A stretch of 10,929 nucleotides of DNA from Dehalococcoidia bacterium (GTDB lineage: Bacteria > Chloroflexota > Dehalococcoidia > JACPQF01), in assembly GCA_030650265.1 (NCBI GenBank), contig JAUSEJ010000995.1, forward strand, positions 1 to 10,929, in the 5' to 3' direction. Below, piece after piece: positions 1-6,027 of the stretch (positions within the stretch are counted from its first letter, which is position 1; each line of letters opens with the position of its first letter). The notes beneath the pieces were generated by a model, which saw only the letters and a list, made by a program, of their open reading frames with translations, had not been told where the DNA came from and ran no database searches. Both the position numbers and the translations under genes were made by a program.

Positions 1-361
1 CGAAGTCGTCTAGCAAAGCAACCGAGAAGCTTTGGTCACTCCCCGTATCAGTGAAGGGGTTGAAGCGTACGAAGCCTACATGCTGCACCGAACTGCGCCC
101 TACTTCGGCAAGCCGTCGAAAATCGCGACTTAGATCCTCGATTCGCCTGCCAGTCGCGTCAACGCGGGACATATAGGCTTCAAGTGCCTTTCCCATGCTC
201 TGCCCATCCGTGTCTCTCACCAGACTCTGATAGGTTCGCCTGACCTTGGACAGACGACGCTGAATCAGGACCACTGCGACGATGAGGACAACCTGTATGA
301 TAAACAGGACCAAGCCAAACAGATAGTAGTACTGGTCGTAAAAGGAAATCAACTGGTCCAA
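1..361 (-). CDS. DUF4446 family membrane protein, 5' part (runs off left edge)
   Basis: The reading frame is open for 120 codons from a TTG start at 361 down to base 2, so only the N-terminal part is present. Near the start, residues about 8-33 form one hydrophobic membrane-spanning segment (YYYLFGLVLFIIQVVLIVAV), followed by a basic QRRLSKVRR stretch and a charged helical region. The visible end, VGFVRFNPFTDTGSDQSFSV, matches the hallmark of the DUF4446 family as I remember it (RYNAF-D-GGD-SFA-like). The function of this family is not known. The TTG start is forced: an in-frame TGA lies at 373-371 and the only intervening codons are not starts, while a GAGGTGG ribosome-binding site sits at 372-366. 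The gene diverges from the small gene at 443. The family call is fairly secure; the role is unknown. Confidence 0.8.
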   Translation of the reverse strand, partial: MDQLISFYDQYYYLFGLVLFIIQVVLIVAVVLIQRRLSKVRRTYQSLVRDTDGQSMGKALEAYMSRVDATGRRIEDLSRDFRRLAEVGRSSVQHVGFVRFNPFTDTGSDQSFSVALLDDF

Positions 362-365
362 CCTA

Positions 366-372
366 CCACCTC
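366..372 (-). promoter_or_regulatory. Ribosome-binding site fixing the TTG start of the DUF4446 gene
   Basis: On the minus strand, GAGGTGG lies four bases before the TTG at 361-359. The in-frame TGA just upstream (373-371) overlaps this site, so no earlier start is possible. This decides a start that an ATG-only gene caller would misplace or miss. Confidence 0.65.
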
Positions 373-375
373 ACT

Positions 376-404
376 TTGCTACCGCGTCAGCAATCTAGTA
401 TAAT
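376..404 (+). promoter_or_regulatory. Sigma-70-type promoter for the small tail-anchored gene
   Basis: A TTGCTA -35 element (376-381) is followed by a 17-bp spacer and a perfect TATAAT -10 (399-404). Transcription would begin near 411, giving a leader of about 30 bases before the ATG at 443. The -35 overlaps the ribosome-binding region of the divergent DUF4446 gene, so the two genes' signals are interleaved. Called from consensus match and position only. Confidence 0.6.
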
Positions 405-413
405 GTGATACTA
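396..413. repeat. Inverted repeat overlapping the -10 box (possible operator)
   Basis: TAGTAT (396-401) and ATACTA (408-413) form a perfect 6-bp inverted repeat around a 6-bp centre. It covers the -10 hexamer of the promoter at 376-404 and the likely start of transcription. That placement would suit a repressor, but the arms are AT-rich and short, and part of the symmetry comes from the TATAAT box itself. Confidence 0.35.
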
Positions 414-442
414 AGCAAACGCCACTCTTTAGGGAGGTCACA

Positions 443-745
443 ATGGCCAAGAAATCCCCGAGCATGGCAAGCAGACATGCCACACCAAAGAAATCCAACC
501 GGAGATCAAGACCGGTCATTCATCCATCCCAACAGTTCCGCCCGGAATCCAACTACGTGGCAGCCACACCGGAACCGCGAGCCGCGACAGCGCCGGGTTC
601 GTCGGTCGCCCGCACCAGATTTCGCTCTACCGTTCAAATGCTTTCCTCCGACTACCACTATGTAGTATCAGATTTGAAAAGGATCGGCGTAACGGCTGGG
701 ATTCTCGTGGCCTTTATGATCTTACTCACCTTTGTCGTGAGGTAG
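443..745 (+). CDS. Small hypothetical tail-anchored membrane protein
   Basis: This gene encodes 100 residues. Residues 1-60 are basic, rich in Ser, Pro, Arg and Lys and probably disordered. Residues about 68-78 (SSDYHYVVSDL) form a short conserved-looking segment, followed by one C-terminal hydrophobic helix (about 82-99) ending almost at the stop. The tail-anchored shape, with a basic cytoplasmic domain and DYxYVxxDL before the helix, resembles small proteins often seen in Chloroflexota genomes, but I know of no assigned function. A strong ribosome-binding site (AGGGAGGT at 431-438) and a consensus promoter upstream support the frame over the overlapping frame starting at 405. A role in anchoring or assembly at the membrane is only a guess. 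Confidence 0.75.
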   Translation: MAKKSPSMASRHATPKKSNRRSRPVIHPSQQFRPESNYVAATPEPRAATAPGSSVARTRFRSTVQMLSSDYHYVVSDLKRIGVTAGILVAFMILLTFVVR

Positions 746-800
746 ATGCGAATATAGCATACAATTGGCAATGCTGGCAAGGCTGGCTACCGGAGTGTCT

Positions 801-840
801 TCAGGCGAAGGCACGAATAACGCTGCGTGAAATCGCCTGA
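801..840 (+). other. Stem-loop between the small gene and the recA promoter
   Basis: TCAGGCGA (801-808) pairs perfectly with TCGCCTGA (833-840). Inside it, CACG (812-815) pairs with CGTG (826-829) after a symmetric 3/3 internal loop. The structure ends six bases before the recA -35. There is no clear run of T after it, so it is not a classical intrinsic terminator. It could be a weak terminator for the gene ending at 745, or an upstream protein-binding site for recA. Confidence 0.4.
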
Positions 841-845
841 CAGCC

Positions 846-874
846 TTGTCTTTATAGAACAGATGTGCTACAAT
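846..874 (+). promoter_or_regulatory. recA promoter
   Basis: A TTGTCT -35 (846-851), a 17-bp spacer and a TACAAT -10 (869-874), with a TGC extended -10 immediately before it (866-868), make a near-consensus housekeeping promoter. Transcription would begin near 881, about 35 bases before the recA ATG. No competing promoter of this quality was seen in the gap. Confidence 0.7.
857..868. promoter_or_regulatory. Candidate LexA (SOS) box in the recA promoter spacer
   Basis: GAAC-AGAT-GTGC lies between the -35 and -10 elements. It matches the Gram-positive SOS operator core GAAC-N4-GTTC at seven of eight positions (GTGC in place of GTTC). Binding here would block RNA polymerase, as expected for an SOS-controlled recA. 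The imperfect right half and the unknown LexA specificity of this host keep this tentative. Confidence 0.45.
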
Positions 875-915
875 GTCACTTGAGCAGGTAGCCTCGAATA
901 GATAGGAGGGTAGTG

Positions 916-1941
916 ATGACGGAAAAAGAACGGGCTTTAGACCTTGCGCTTGCCCAGATCGAGAAGCAGTTTGGCAAAGGATCCATAATGAAACTGGGTG
1001 AAGCGTCCGCTCGCTTTCAGGTCGAATCCATCTCGACCGGATCAATAGCCTTGGATATGGCGCTGGGAATAGGCGGCATCCCACGCGGGCGGGTAACCGA
1101 GGTGTTTGGGCCGGAATCATCGGGGAAATCGACCTTGGCCCAACACATAATCGCCGAAGCTCAGCGGGGCGGTGGTATGGCCGCTTACATTGATGCTGAG
1201 CACGCCCTGGACCCCACTTACGCGGCGACCTGTGGGGTCAACATCAACGAGCTTCTAATCTCCCAGCCCGATACCGGCGAACAAGCGCTTGAGATTACCG
1301 AAGCTCTGGTGCGAAGTGGAGCCATCGACGTCGTCGTTATCGACAGTGTAGCGGCTTTGGTACCGAGAGCAGAGCTAGAAGGAGACATGGGAGACTCGCA
1401 CGTCGGTCTGCAAGCCAGACTCATGTCGCAGGCCCTCCGCAAGCTCACCGCGGCCATAAGCAGGTCGCATACCTCGGTCGTCTTCATCAATCAATTGCGT
1501 GAGAAGGTTGGCGTCATGTATGGCAGCCCCGAAGTTACGCCCGGGGGTAGGGCGCTGAAGTTCTACAGCTCTATTAGGATTGAACTCAGGCGGGTGGAAT
1601 CCATAAAGCAGGGCACAGAAGTAGTGGGAAATCGGGTACGGGCAAAGGTCGTCAAGAATAAGGTCGCAGCCCCCTTCCGACAGGCCGAATTCGACATCAT
1701 GTTCAGCCATGGCATAAGTAAAGAAGGAAGCCTCATCGACATTGGCGTGGAGCTAGGCGTTCTCCGCAAGGCCGGTGCCTTTTTCAGCTACGGCGAAACC
1801 CGTCTTGGCCAGGGACGAGAAAATGCCAAGGAGTTTCTCCGGCAGCATTCCGAGATAGCGGAGCAAATCGAGAAGCAGATTAGAAGCAGCACGCCTTCCC
1901 AACGCAATATCGGCACGTTGGCTGAAGATCCGGCGGAATAA
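916..1941 (+). CDS. recA: Recombinase RecA
   Basis: RecA is the ATP-dependent DNA strand-exchange protein of homologous recombination, and as a co-protease it triggers LexA self-cleavage. From ATG 916 it is 341 residues, the normal length. Visible features include the N-terminal [22 protein letters not shown] signature, Walker [10 protein letters not shown] (65-73), the catalytic Glu in [10 protein letters not shown] (Glu95), and Walker B VVVIDS (139-144). The DNA-contact loop 1 region ([20 protein letters not shown]) and the loop 2 region ([27 protein letters not shown]) are also intact. The C-terminus is short and mildly acidic (EDPAE). A GTG at 913 is also in frame, but the AGGAGGG site at 904-910 spaces better to ATG 916. 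It is followed by recX. All key residues are present. Confidence 0.98.
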   Translation: MTEKERALDLALAQIEKQFGKGSIMKLGEASARFQVESISTGSIALDMALGIGGIPRGRVTEVFGPESSGKSTLAQHIIAEAQRGGGMAAYIDAEHALDPTYAATCGVNINELLISQPDTGEQALEITEALVRSGAIDVVVIDSVAALVPRAELEGDMGDSHVGLQARLMSQALRKLTAAISRSHTSVVFINQLREKVGVMYGSPEVTPGGRALKFYSSIRIELRRVESIKQGTEVVGNRVRAKVVKNKVAAPFRQAEFDIMFSHGISKEGSLIDIGVELGVLRKAGAFFSYGETRLGQGRENAKEFLRQHSEIAEQIEKQIRSSTPSQRNIGTLAEDPAE

Positions 1942-1942
1942 G

Positions 1943-1988
1943 ACCGATCCATACTGATCGTACCAATCCGACTGATCCGACCGATCGC
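1943..1988. repeat. Tandem 9-10 bp degenerate repeat between recA and recX
   Basis: Five consecutive units start with AC at 1943, 1953, 1962, 1971 and 1980 and follow the consensus ACYGATCCG. The first unit is 10 bp and the others 9 bp. Four of the five contain GATC. The array begins one base after the recA stop and ends 27 bases before the recX GTG, so it is noncoding and fills most of the gap. It may be a minisatellite, a set of protein-binding sites or an mRNA element; the sequence alone does not decide. Confidence 0.7.
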
Positions 1989-2015
1989 TCTGTTGGGCAC
2001 TACCACAAGGAAGAC

Positions 2016-2654
2016 GTGAGAACTATTACAGCGGTCGAAGTTCAGCGAGGGAATCGAGAGCGCGTCAACCTACATCTCGATGGCTGCTATGCCTTCAGTG
2101 TCGACCTGGCCATCGCCCTGGAGGCAAACCTCTCCGTTGGCCAACCCCTGGCTGATGAGGATCTCGCCGAGTTAACCAGGGAGGACGAAACCAGGCGGTG
2201 TTACGACGCTGCACTGAGATTTCTCGGCTACCGACCCCGCAGCAGCACCGAGGTTAGGCAGCGGTTACGCCAGCGAGGCTGGGCGACCGTGGTGGTTGAC
2301 GTAGTCGTGCACAGGCTGGAGGAGAAGCGGCTCATCGACGACACCGCCTTCGCCAGTCTTTGGCTGGAGAACCGTCGAACATTCAAGCCTAGCAGCGAGC
2401 GTATTATCAGGTTAGAGCTACGTCAGAAAGGAATCGACGCCGAGACAATCGAGGAGATGGTTGCCGATCTGGACGAAACAGAGGCAGCCTACGCCGCCGG
2501 CAAGAAGAAATCACGCTCTCTGGCCGGTTGTGACGCCGGGCAATTTCGCCAGCGCCTCGGGGCCTTTCTACAAAGGCGCGGCTTTGACCATGAGCATGTG
2601 ACCACCGCTGTGACCCGCCTCTGGCAGGAACGGGACCTCCCCGGCCAAATGTAA
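2016..2654 (+). CDS. recX: Regulatory protein RecX
   Basis: RecX binds RecA filaments and modulates (usually inhibits) their activity. The 212-residue product has the family's repeated three-helix modules. Clear markers are DAALRFLGYRPRSSTEVRQR (about 66-85), then RLEEKRLIDDTAFASLWLENR (about 103-123), and a following segment with SSERIIRLELRQKGID, as in the usual R-L-Y-LRxKGI pattern. An N-terminal extension of about 60 residues is present, as in many non-proteobacterial RecX proteins. Translation starts at GTG 2016 with an AAGGAAG site at 2007-2013. The gene is probably cotranscribed with recA, since I see no terminator or promoter in the 74-bp gap. No obvious defect. Confidence 0.92.
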   Translation: MRTITAVEVQRGNRERVNLHLDGCYAFSVDLAIALEANLSVGQPLADEDLAELTREDETRRCYDAALRFLGYRPRSSTEVRQRLRQRGWATVVVDVVVHRLEEKRLIDDTAFASLWLENRRTFKPSSERIIRLELRQKGIDAETIEEMVADLDETEAAYAAGKKKSRSLAGCDAGQFRQRLGAFLQRRGFDHEHVTTAVTRLWQERDLPGQM

Positions 2655-2674
2655 TTGTCGTTCCCCTGACGTTG

Positions 2675-2701
2675 TGCTATTTGCCTGTCTGCTATTTGCC
2701 T
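2675..2701 (+). repeat. 12-bp direct repeat abutting the rny promoter
   Basis: TGCTATTTGCCT occurs at 2675-2686 and again, identically, at 2690-2701, a period of 15 bp. The second copy's last T is the first base of the TTGACA -35 element. An exact pair at this position suggests an activator or repressor site, though a simple slippage duplication is equally possible. Confidence 0.6.
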
Positions 2702-2729
2702 TGACACAATCAGAGAAAACGGCTAATAT
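2701..2729 (+). promoter_or_regulatory. rny promoter
   Basis: A perfect TTGACA -35 (2701-2706) and a TAATAT -10 (2724-2729) are separated by 17 bp. The predicted start near 2736 gives a leader of about 70 bases. This makes rny and the genes after it independent of the recA promoter. It is one of the strongest-looking promoters in the window. Confidence 0.7.
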
Positions 2730-2730
2730 T

Positions 2731-2740
2731 AACATATGTT
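2731..2740. repeat. 10-bp palindrome at the rny transcription start
   Basis: AACATATGTT is a perfect palindrome directly after the -10 box and spans the predicted start of transcription. This is a natural place for an operator. It is AT-rich, so a chance origin is not excluded. Confidence 0.35.
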
Positions 2741-2794
2741 TCTTTAACTTAACCTGACCACATCAAATTTGAACCTGAGAGATTCTGGACAGAG

Positions 2795-2804
2795 AGGGGG
2801 TGAT
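2795..2804 (+). promoter_or_regulatory. Strong ribosome-binding site choosing the rny ATG
   Basis: AGGGGGTGAT matches the extended anti-Shine-Dalgarno complement AGGAGGTGAT at nine of ten positions. It lies directly before ATG 2806 and contains the in-frame GTG at 2800, which is therefore part of the site and not the start. Confidence 0.7.
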
Positions 2805-2805
2805 A

Positions 2806-4347
2806 ATGGCTGACAACAACTTAATACTGTGGCTCGTACCGATCATTATCGTGGTCGCAGCCATCGGGACACTGGCGGGCTATTACGCTCGTCGAGTTCT
2901 CAGCGCCAGAAAGGTCAAAGCCTACGAAGAGGACACCTTAAAGGTGCATTCCGAGGCCAAGACCAAGGCCAGAGAGGCAATACTCGAGGCCAAAGATGAG
3001 GCGATAAGGATACGGGCGGCTGCCGAGGCAGAGAACCGGGACCGGCGAGCGGAAATCCAGCGGCTCGAGAGGCGCCTGACTCAGAAAGAGGAGACGCTGG
3101 ACAAGAAGCTGGAGGCCATTGATAGACGGGACAAAAGCATCGCCGTGAAAGAGAAGGAAGCGGAGGCTCTTCGGGCTCAAGCGGAAGACCTCAGACGGCA
3201 GCAGCGTCAGGAAATGGAACGGGTGGCCCGACTTTCCACCGATGAGGCAAAAGAACTGCTCTTAAAGGCAATCGAGGACGAGGTCCGCCAAGACGCCTCT
3301 CGCCGCATTAGGAACATCGAGACTCAATTCAAAGAGGAGTCTGAACGACGAGCACGCGAGATAATCGCTCTGTCGCTCCAGCGTTGCGCCACCGATGTTG
3401 TGTCGGAGACCGTGGTTTCCACCGTTCCCTTGCCAAATGAGGAAATGAAGGGACGCATAATCGGGCGTGAAGGGCGCAACATTCGCGCCCTGGAGCAGGC
3501 TACAGGTGTCGATCTCATAATCGACGACACGCCCGACGCGGTCACGCTGTCGGCCTTCGATCCGGTTCGAAGGGAGGTCGCCCGGATCGCTCTAAATAAA
3601 CTCATTCTCGACGGCCGAATTCATCCGGCGAGAATAGAGGAAGTGGTGCAAAAGGCTCGCCATGAGGTTGAGGCCACGATCCGCGAAGAAGGAGAACAAG
3701 CGGCATATAAAGCAGGCGTTCACGGGTTACATGCCGACTTGATCAAGCTGCTAGGTCGTCTCAAGTACAGATACAGTTATGGACAAAACGTTCTCCAACA
3801 TAGCCTTGAGGTGACTTTTCTGGCTGGCGTAATGGCCTCCGAGTTGGGGGCCGATGTGAATGTTTGCAAGCGAGCGGGCCTGCTTCACGATATCGGTAAG
3901 GCCGTCGATCACGAGGTAGAGGGACCGCATGCACTCATCGGCGCCGACATTGCTAAGAGGTTTAGCACAGCGCCAAAGGTGGTTCATGCCATCGCCTCCC
4001 ATCATGGTGAAGAGGAACCAGTCAGTGTAGAGGCCTTTATCGTGTCTACGGCCGACGCCATAAGCGGGGCTCGACCCGGAGCGCGACGAGAATCCCTCGA
4101 ACACTATGTGAAGCGATTGGAAGCTCTGGAGACCGTAGCCAATAGTTTTCCTGGGGTGGAGAAATCATTCGCCATCCAGGCCGGCCGCGAGGTCCGCATA
4201 ATCGTGAAGCCAGAGGAGATAGACGATTTGGCCTCGGTACGGCTGGCAAGAGATATCGTTAAGAAGATCGAAGATAGTCTGGATTATCCAGGTCAGATAA
4301 AGGTCACGGTAATACGAGAAACACGCGCAGTGGATTACGCTAAGTAA
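2806..4347 (+). CDS. rny: Ribonuclease Y
   Basis: RNase Y is a membrane-bound endoribonuclease that initiates mRNA decay by cutting single-stranded AU-rich RNA. From ATG 2806 it is 513 residues, typical for the family. The parts in order are an N-terminal transmembrane helix (about 5-26), a long charged coiled coil (about 30-190, rich in Glu, Arg and Lys), a KH RNA-binding domain with [11 protein letters not shown] (GxxG at 220-223), and an HD metal-dependent phosphohydrolase domain. In the HD domain [18 protein letters not shown] has the His361-Asp362 pair, followed by AIASHHGEE and [17 protein letters not shown]. All catalytic motifs are intact. It has its own promoter (2701-2729) and a strong ribosome-binding site. 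A PHP phosphoesterase gene follows after a hairpin. Confidence 0.97.
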   Translation: MADNNLILWLVPIIIVVAAIGTLAGYYARRVLSARKVKAYEEDTLKVHSEAKTKAREAILEAKDEAIRIRAAAEAENRDRRAEIQRLERRLTQKEETLDKKLEAIDRRDKSIAVKEKEAEALRAQAEDLRRQQRQEMERVARLSTDEAKELLLKAIEDEVRQDASRRIRNIETQFKEESERRAREIIALSLQRCATDVVSETVVSTVPLPNEEMKGRIIGREGRNIRALEQATGVDLIIDDTPDAVTLSAFDPVRREVARIALNKLILDGRIHPARIEEVVQKARHEVEATIREEGEQAAYKAGVHGLHADLIKLLGRLKYRYSYGQNVLQHSLEVTFLAGVMASELGADVNVCKRAGLLHDIGKAVDHEVEGPHALIGADIAKRFSTAPKVVHAIASHHGEEEPVSVEAFIVSTADAISGARPGARRESLEHYVKRLEALETVANSFPGVEKSFAIQAGREVRIIVKPEEIDDLASVRLARDIVKKIEDSLDYPGQIKVTVIRETRAVDYAK

Positions 4348-4358
4348 ACCTTGATAGT

Positions 4359-4409
4359 ATGACGACGCGGCTCCGGCATCCCTTAGTGGCTCTGCCGGGC
4401 CGCTGTCAT
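4359..4409 (+). terminator. GC-rich hairpin after rny (attenuator or weak terminator)
   Basis: ATGAC (4359-4363) pairs with GTCAT (4405-4409), and GCGGC-T-CCGGCA (4367-4378) pairs with TGCCGGGCCGC (4393-4403) with a single bulged T. The loop is 14 bases. The stem is strong (11 pairs plus 5), but only TTTC follows, not a U-run. It may act as a partial terminator, a 3' end stabiliser for rny mRNA, or a processing site between rny and the PHP gene. Confidence 0.55.
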
Positions 4410-4435
4410 TTCAAACCAAGACATTGTGACGATCA

Positions 4436-5320
4436 ATGACGATGAACGAACCTCTATCCAAACCATTGTCGAGCAAAGATCGAATCGTTGATCTTCATTC
4501 CCATACTTCGGCGTCAGACGGCATTCTTTCTCCGGCCGAGCTGGTGAGGCTGGCCGCAGTCAGAGGCGTCAGCATTCTCGCGATCACCGATCACGACTCC
4601 ACACAGGGTATCGAAGAGGCGATCGCGACGGCGTGTTCCCTCCTCGATCTGGTGGTCATTCCCGGCGTCGAGATCGGCACCGACATCCCAAACGGCGAGG
4701 TGCATATCTTGGGATATTATGTCAACTTCCGCGACCAGGCGTTTCAAAGTCAGTTAGAGATGTTGCGGGAGTCGCGTTTGGGCCGGGCAAGAAATATGAT
4801 CGCCAAGCTTGCCGACATGGGGATTAGAATCGAATGGAGCCGGGTTCAGGAGATCGCCGGAAACGGCGCTGTCGGTCGGCCCCATATCGCCCAGGCAATG
4901 TTCGAGAATGGCCATATTAATTCCCTTCAGGAGGCTTTCACGAAGTATATCGGGCGCAATGGTCCCGCTTACGCTGAGCGATTCAAGCTGACTCCAACCG
5001 GGGCTGTCCAACTAATCACCAGTGTGGGGGGACTGCCAGTTATAGCCCACCCCGCCGACATCCGGGGACTTGAGGCCCTGGTCAAGAAGCTTAAGCCCGC
5101 AGGTCTTGTGGGAATCGAGGCCTACTACGACGGGTATCCGCCTGAGGTAGTCGGGAACATGGTGAAACTGGCCAATAAGTATGACCTGATACCTTGCGGC
5201 GGAAGCGACTTTCACGGTCGAACGCCGGAAGAGGAATCTGATCTCGGATCAACGAGAGTGCCACCAGAGTCGGCTCAACGCCTGCTGGCGCTTGCCCAGC
5301 AACATCTTTGTGGAAGGTAG
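4436..5320 (+). CDS. PHP-domain phosphoesterase (RNase AM / YciV-like)
   Basis: This is a 294-residue PHP (polymerase and histidinol phosphatase) metal-dependent phosphoesterase. The ligand set is complete: His21 and His23 in [11 protein letters not shown], Asp28, His53 in TDHDS, Glu79 in IPGVEIG, His90 in VHILGYY, His150 in GRPHIAQAM, His205 in VIAHPAD, and Asp258/His260 in GGSDFHG. This order and length fit the YciV/TrpH group, which includes RNase AM (5'-3' exonuclease) and 3',5'-nucleoside bisphosphate phosphatases. The exact substrate cannot be read from sequence. The start is ATG 4436 (in-frame TGA at 4427) or ATG 4442; neither has a good ribosome-binding site. It lies after rny and 5 bp before fabZ, whose ribosome-binding site overlaps its last codons. 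A joint role with RNase Y in RNA turnover is inference. Confidence 0.88.
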   Translation: MTMNEPLSKPLSSKDRIVDLHSHTSASDGILSPAELVRLAAVRGVSILAITDHDSTQGIEEAIATACSLLDLVVIPGVEIGTDIPNGEVHILGYYVNFRDQAFQSQLEMLRESRLGRARNMIAKLADMGIRIEWSRVQEIAGNGAVGRPHIAQAMFENGHINSLQEAFTKYIGRNGPAYAERFKLTPTGAVQLITSVGGLPVIAHPADIRGLEALVKKLKPAGLVGIEAYYDGYPPEVVGNMVKLANKYDLIPCGGSDFHGRTPEEESDLGSTRVPPESAQRLLALAQQHLCGR

Positions 5321-5325
5321 CTAGA

Positions 5326-5760
5326 ATGATTGATGCCAGAGGTATCCAGGACATCCTCCCCCATCGTTATCCCTTCTTACTGGTCGACCGGATCATCGAA
5401 CTGGAAAGCGGCGCCAGGGCCGTGGGCATAAAGAACGTCACCGTCAACGAATACTTCTTTCAGGGCCATTTCCCGGGCAATCCTATCATGCCGGGAGTGC
5501 TGATAGTAGAGGCACTGGCCCAGGTGGGAGCGGTGGCCATCCTCAGTCTCGAGGAAAATCGGGGCAAGCTGGTACTCTTTGCCGGCATCGACGGGCTCCG
5601 CTTCCGTCGACCTGTCGTTCCCGGAGATACTCTCCGTCTAGAAGTGTCCCTTACCAAGATTAGAGGCCCGGTAGGCAAGGGCGCGGCCAAAGCCACGGTT
5701 GACGGACAGATCGCCGCCGAAGGAGAGCTCACCTTCGCCCTGTCCCCGGCCAGTATCTAA
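5326..5760 (+). CDS. fabZ: 3-hydroxyacyl-ACP dehydratase FabZ
   Basis: FabZ removes water from 3-hydroxyacyl-ACP to give trans-2-enoyl-ACP in fatty-acid elongation. The 144-residue protein is a single hot-dog fold of normal length. Conserved segments are [14 protein letters not shown] (10-23), [20 protein letters not shown] with catalytic His48 and Glu62, [18 protein letters not shown], and a C-terminal beta strand region with [22 protein letters not shown] 5326 is preferred over TTG 5308 because GGAAGG lies at 5312-5317, and the first residues [14 protein letters not shown] fit the family. It is translationally coupled to the PHP gene and is separated here from other fab genes. The tail overlaps a repeat element at its stop codon. 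Confidence 0.96.
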   Translation: MIDARGIQDILPHRYPFLLVDRIIELESGARAVGIKNVTVNEYFFQGHFPGNPIMPGVLIVEALAQVGAVAILSLEENRGKLVLFAGIDGLRFRRPVVPGDTLRLEVSLTKIRGPVGKGAAKATVDGQIAAEGELTFALSPASI

Positions 5761-5956
5761 ACACAAAGGCACCAAGACACTAAGGGGTGGTGCCCGGAGA
5801 GAGCTCTTCTGGGGAAATGGCCCGCCGGAAATCACTGGCCTGCCGCTTGCGGATGGGCGAACGACCGTTCAGCCATCCGGGGGTACGAGACCTACGGATC
5901 GGAATGTACGCCCACCACTTCGCCTATCATCTTGGGGCTTTAGTGACTTTGTGTTT
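5759..5956. repeat. Spacer bounded by inverted CACNAAGN repeats
   Basis: The 5' end has three tandem 8-bp units CACAAAGG, CACCAAGA and CACTAAGG (5762-5785). The 3' end, read on the minus strand, has CACAAAGT and CACTAAAG (5953-5938). The outermost 10 bp, AAACACAAAG (5759-5768) and CTTTGTGTTT (5947-5956), are perfect inverted copies. They enclose about 180 bp of non-coding sequence between fabZ and the GT9 genes. CACNAAGN-type tandem motifs recur in many bacterial genomes as dispersed intergenic repeats (from memory). No target duplication or transposase was seen, so it could be a small non-autonomous element or simply a long stem. The left end overlaps the fabZ stop codon. Confidence 0.5.
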
Positions 5957-5971
5957 CCTGTCTCCCGCGGC

Positions 5972-6000
5972 TTGCGCCAGGACTCTTCCTGTGATAGTAT
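5972..6000 (+). promoter_or_regulatory. Weak candidate promoter for the GT9 operon
   Basis: TTGCGC (5972-5977), a 17-bp spacer and TAGTAT (5995-6000) precede the first GT9 start by about 28 bases. Both boxes are poor matches (3/6 and 4/6), but nothing better was seen in this gap. Read-through from fabZ is the alternative. Confidence 0.25.
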
Positions 6001-6027
6001 TTCCCCGACCTGAATCTTGCGGGAATT

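Noticed and set aside
405..665. An 86-codon frame overlapping the small tail-anchored gene
   Set aside because: Its start sits on the transcription start region with no ribosome-binding site, while the 443 frame has AGGGAGGT and a sensible transmembrane C-terminus.
722..1120. A minus-strand open frame of 132 codons over the recA promoter and 5' end
   Set aside because: It overlaps the RecA N-terminus and its promoter, and no homology or ribosome-binding site supports it.
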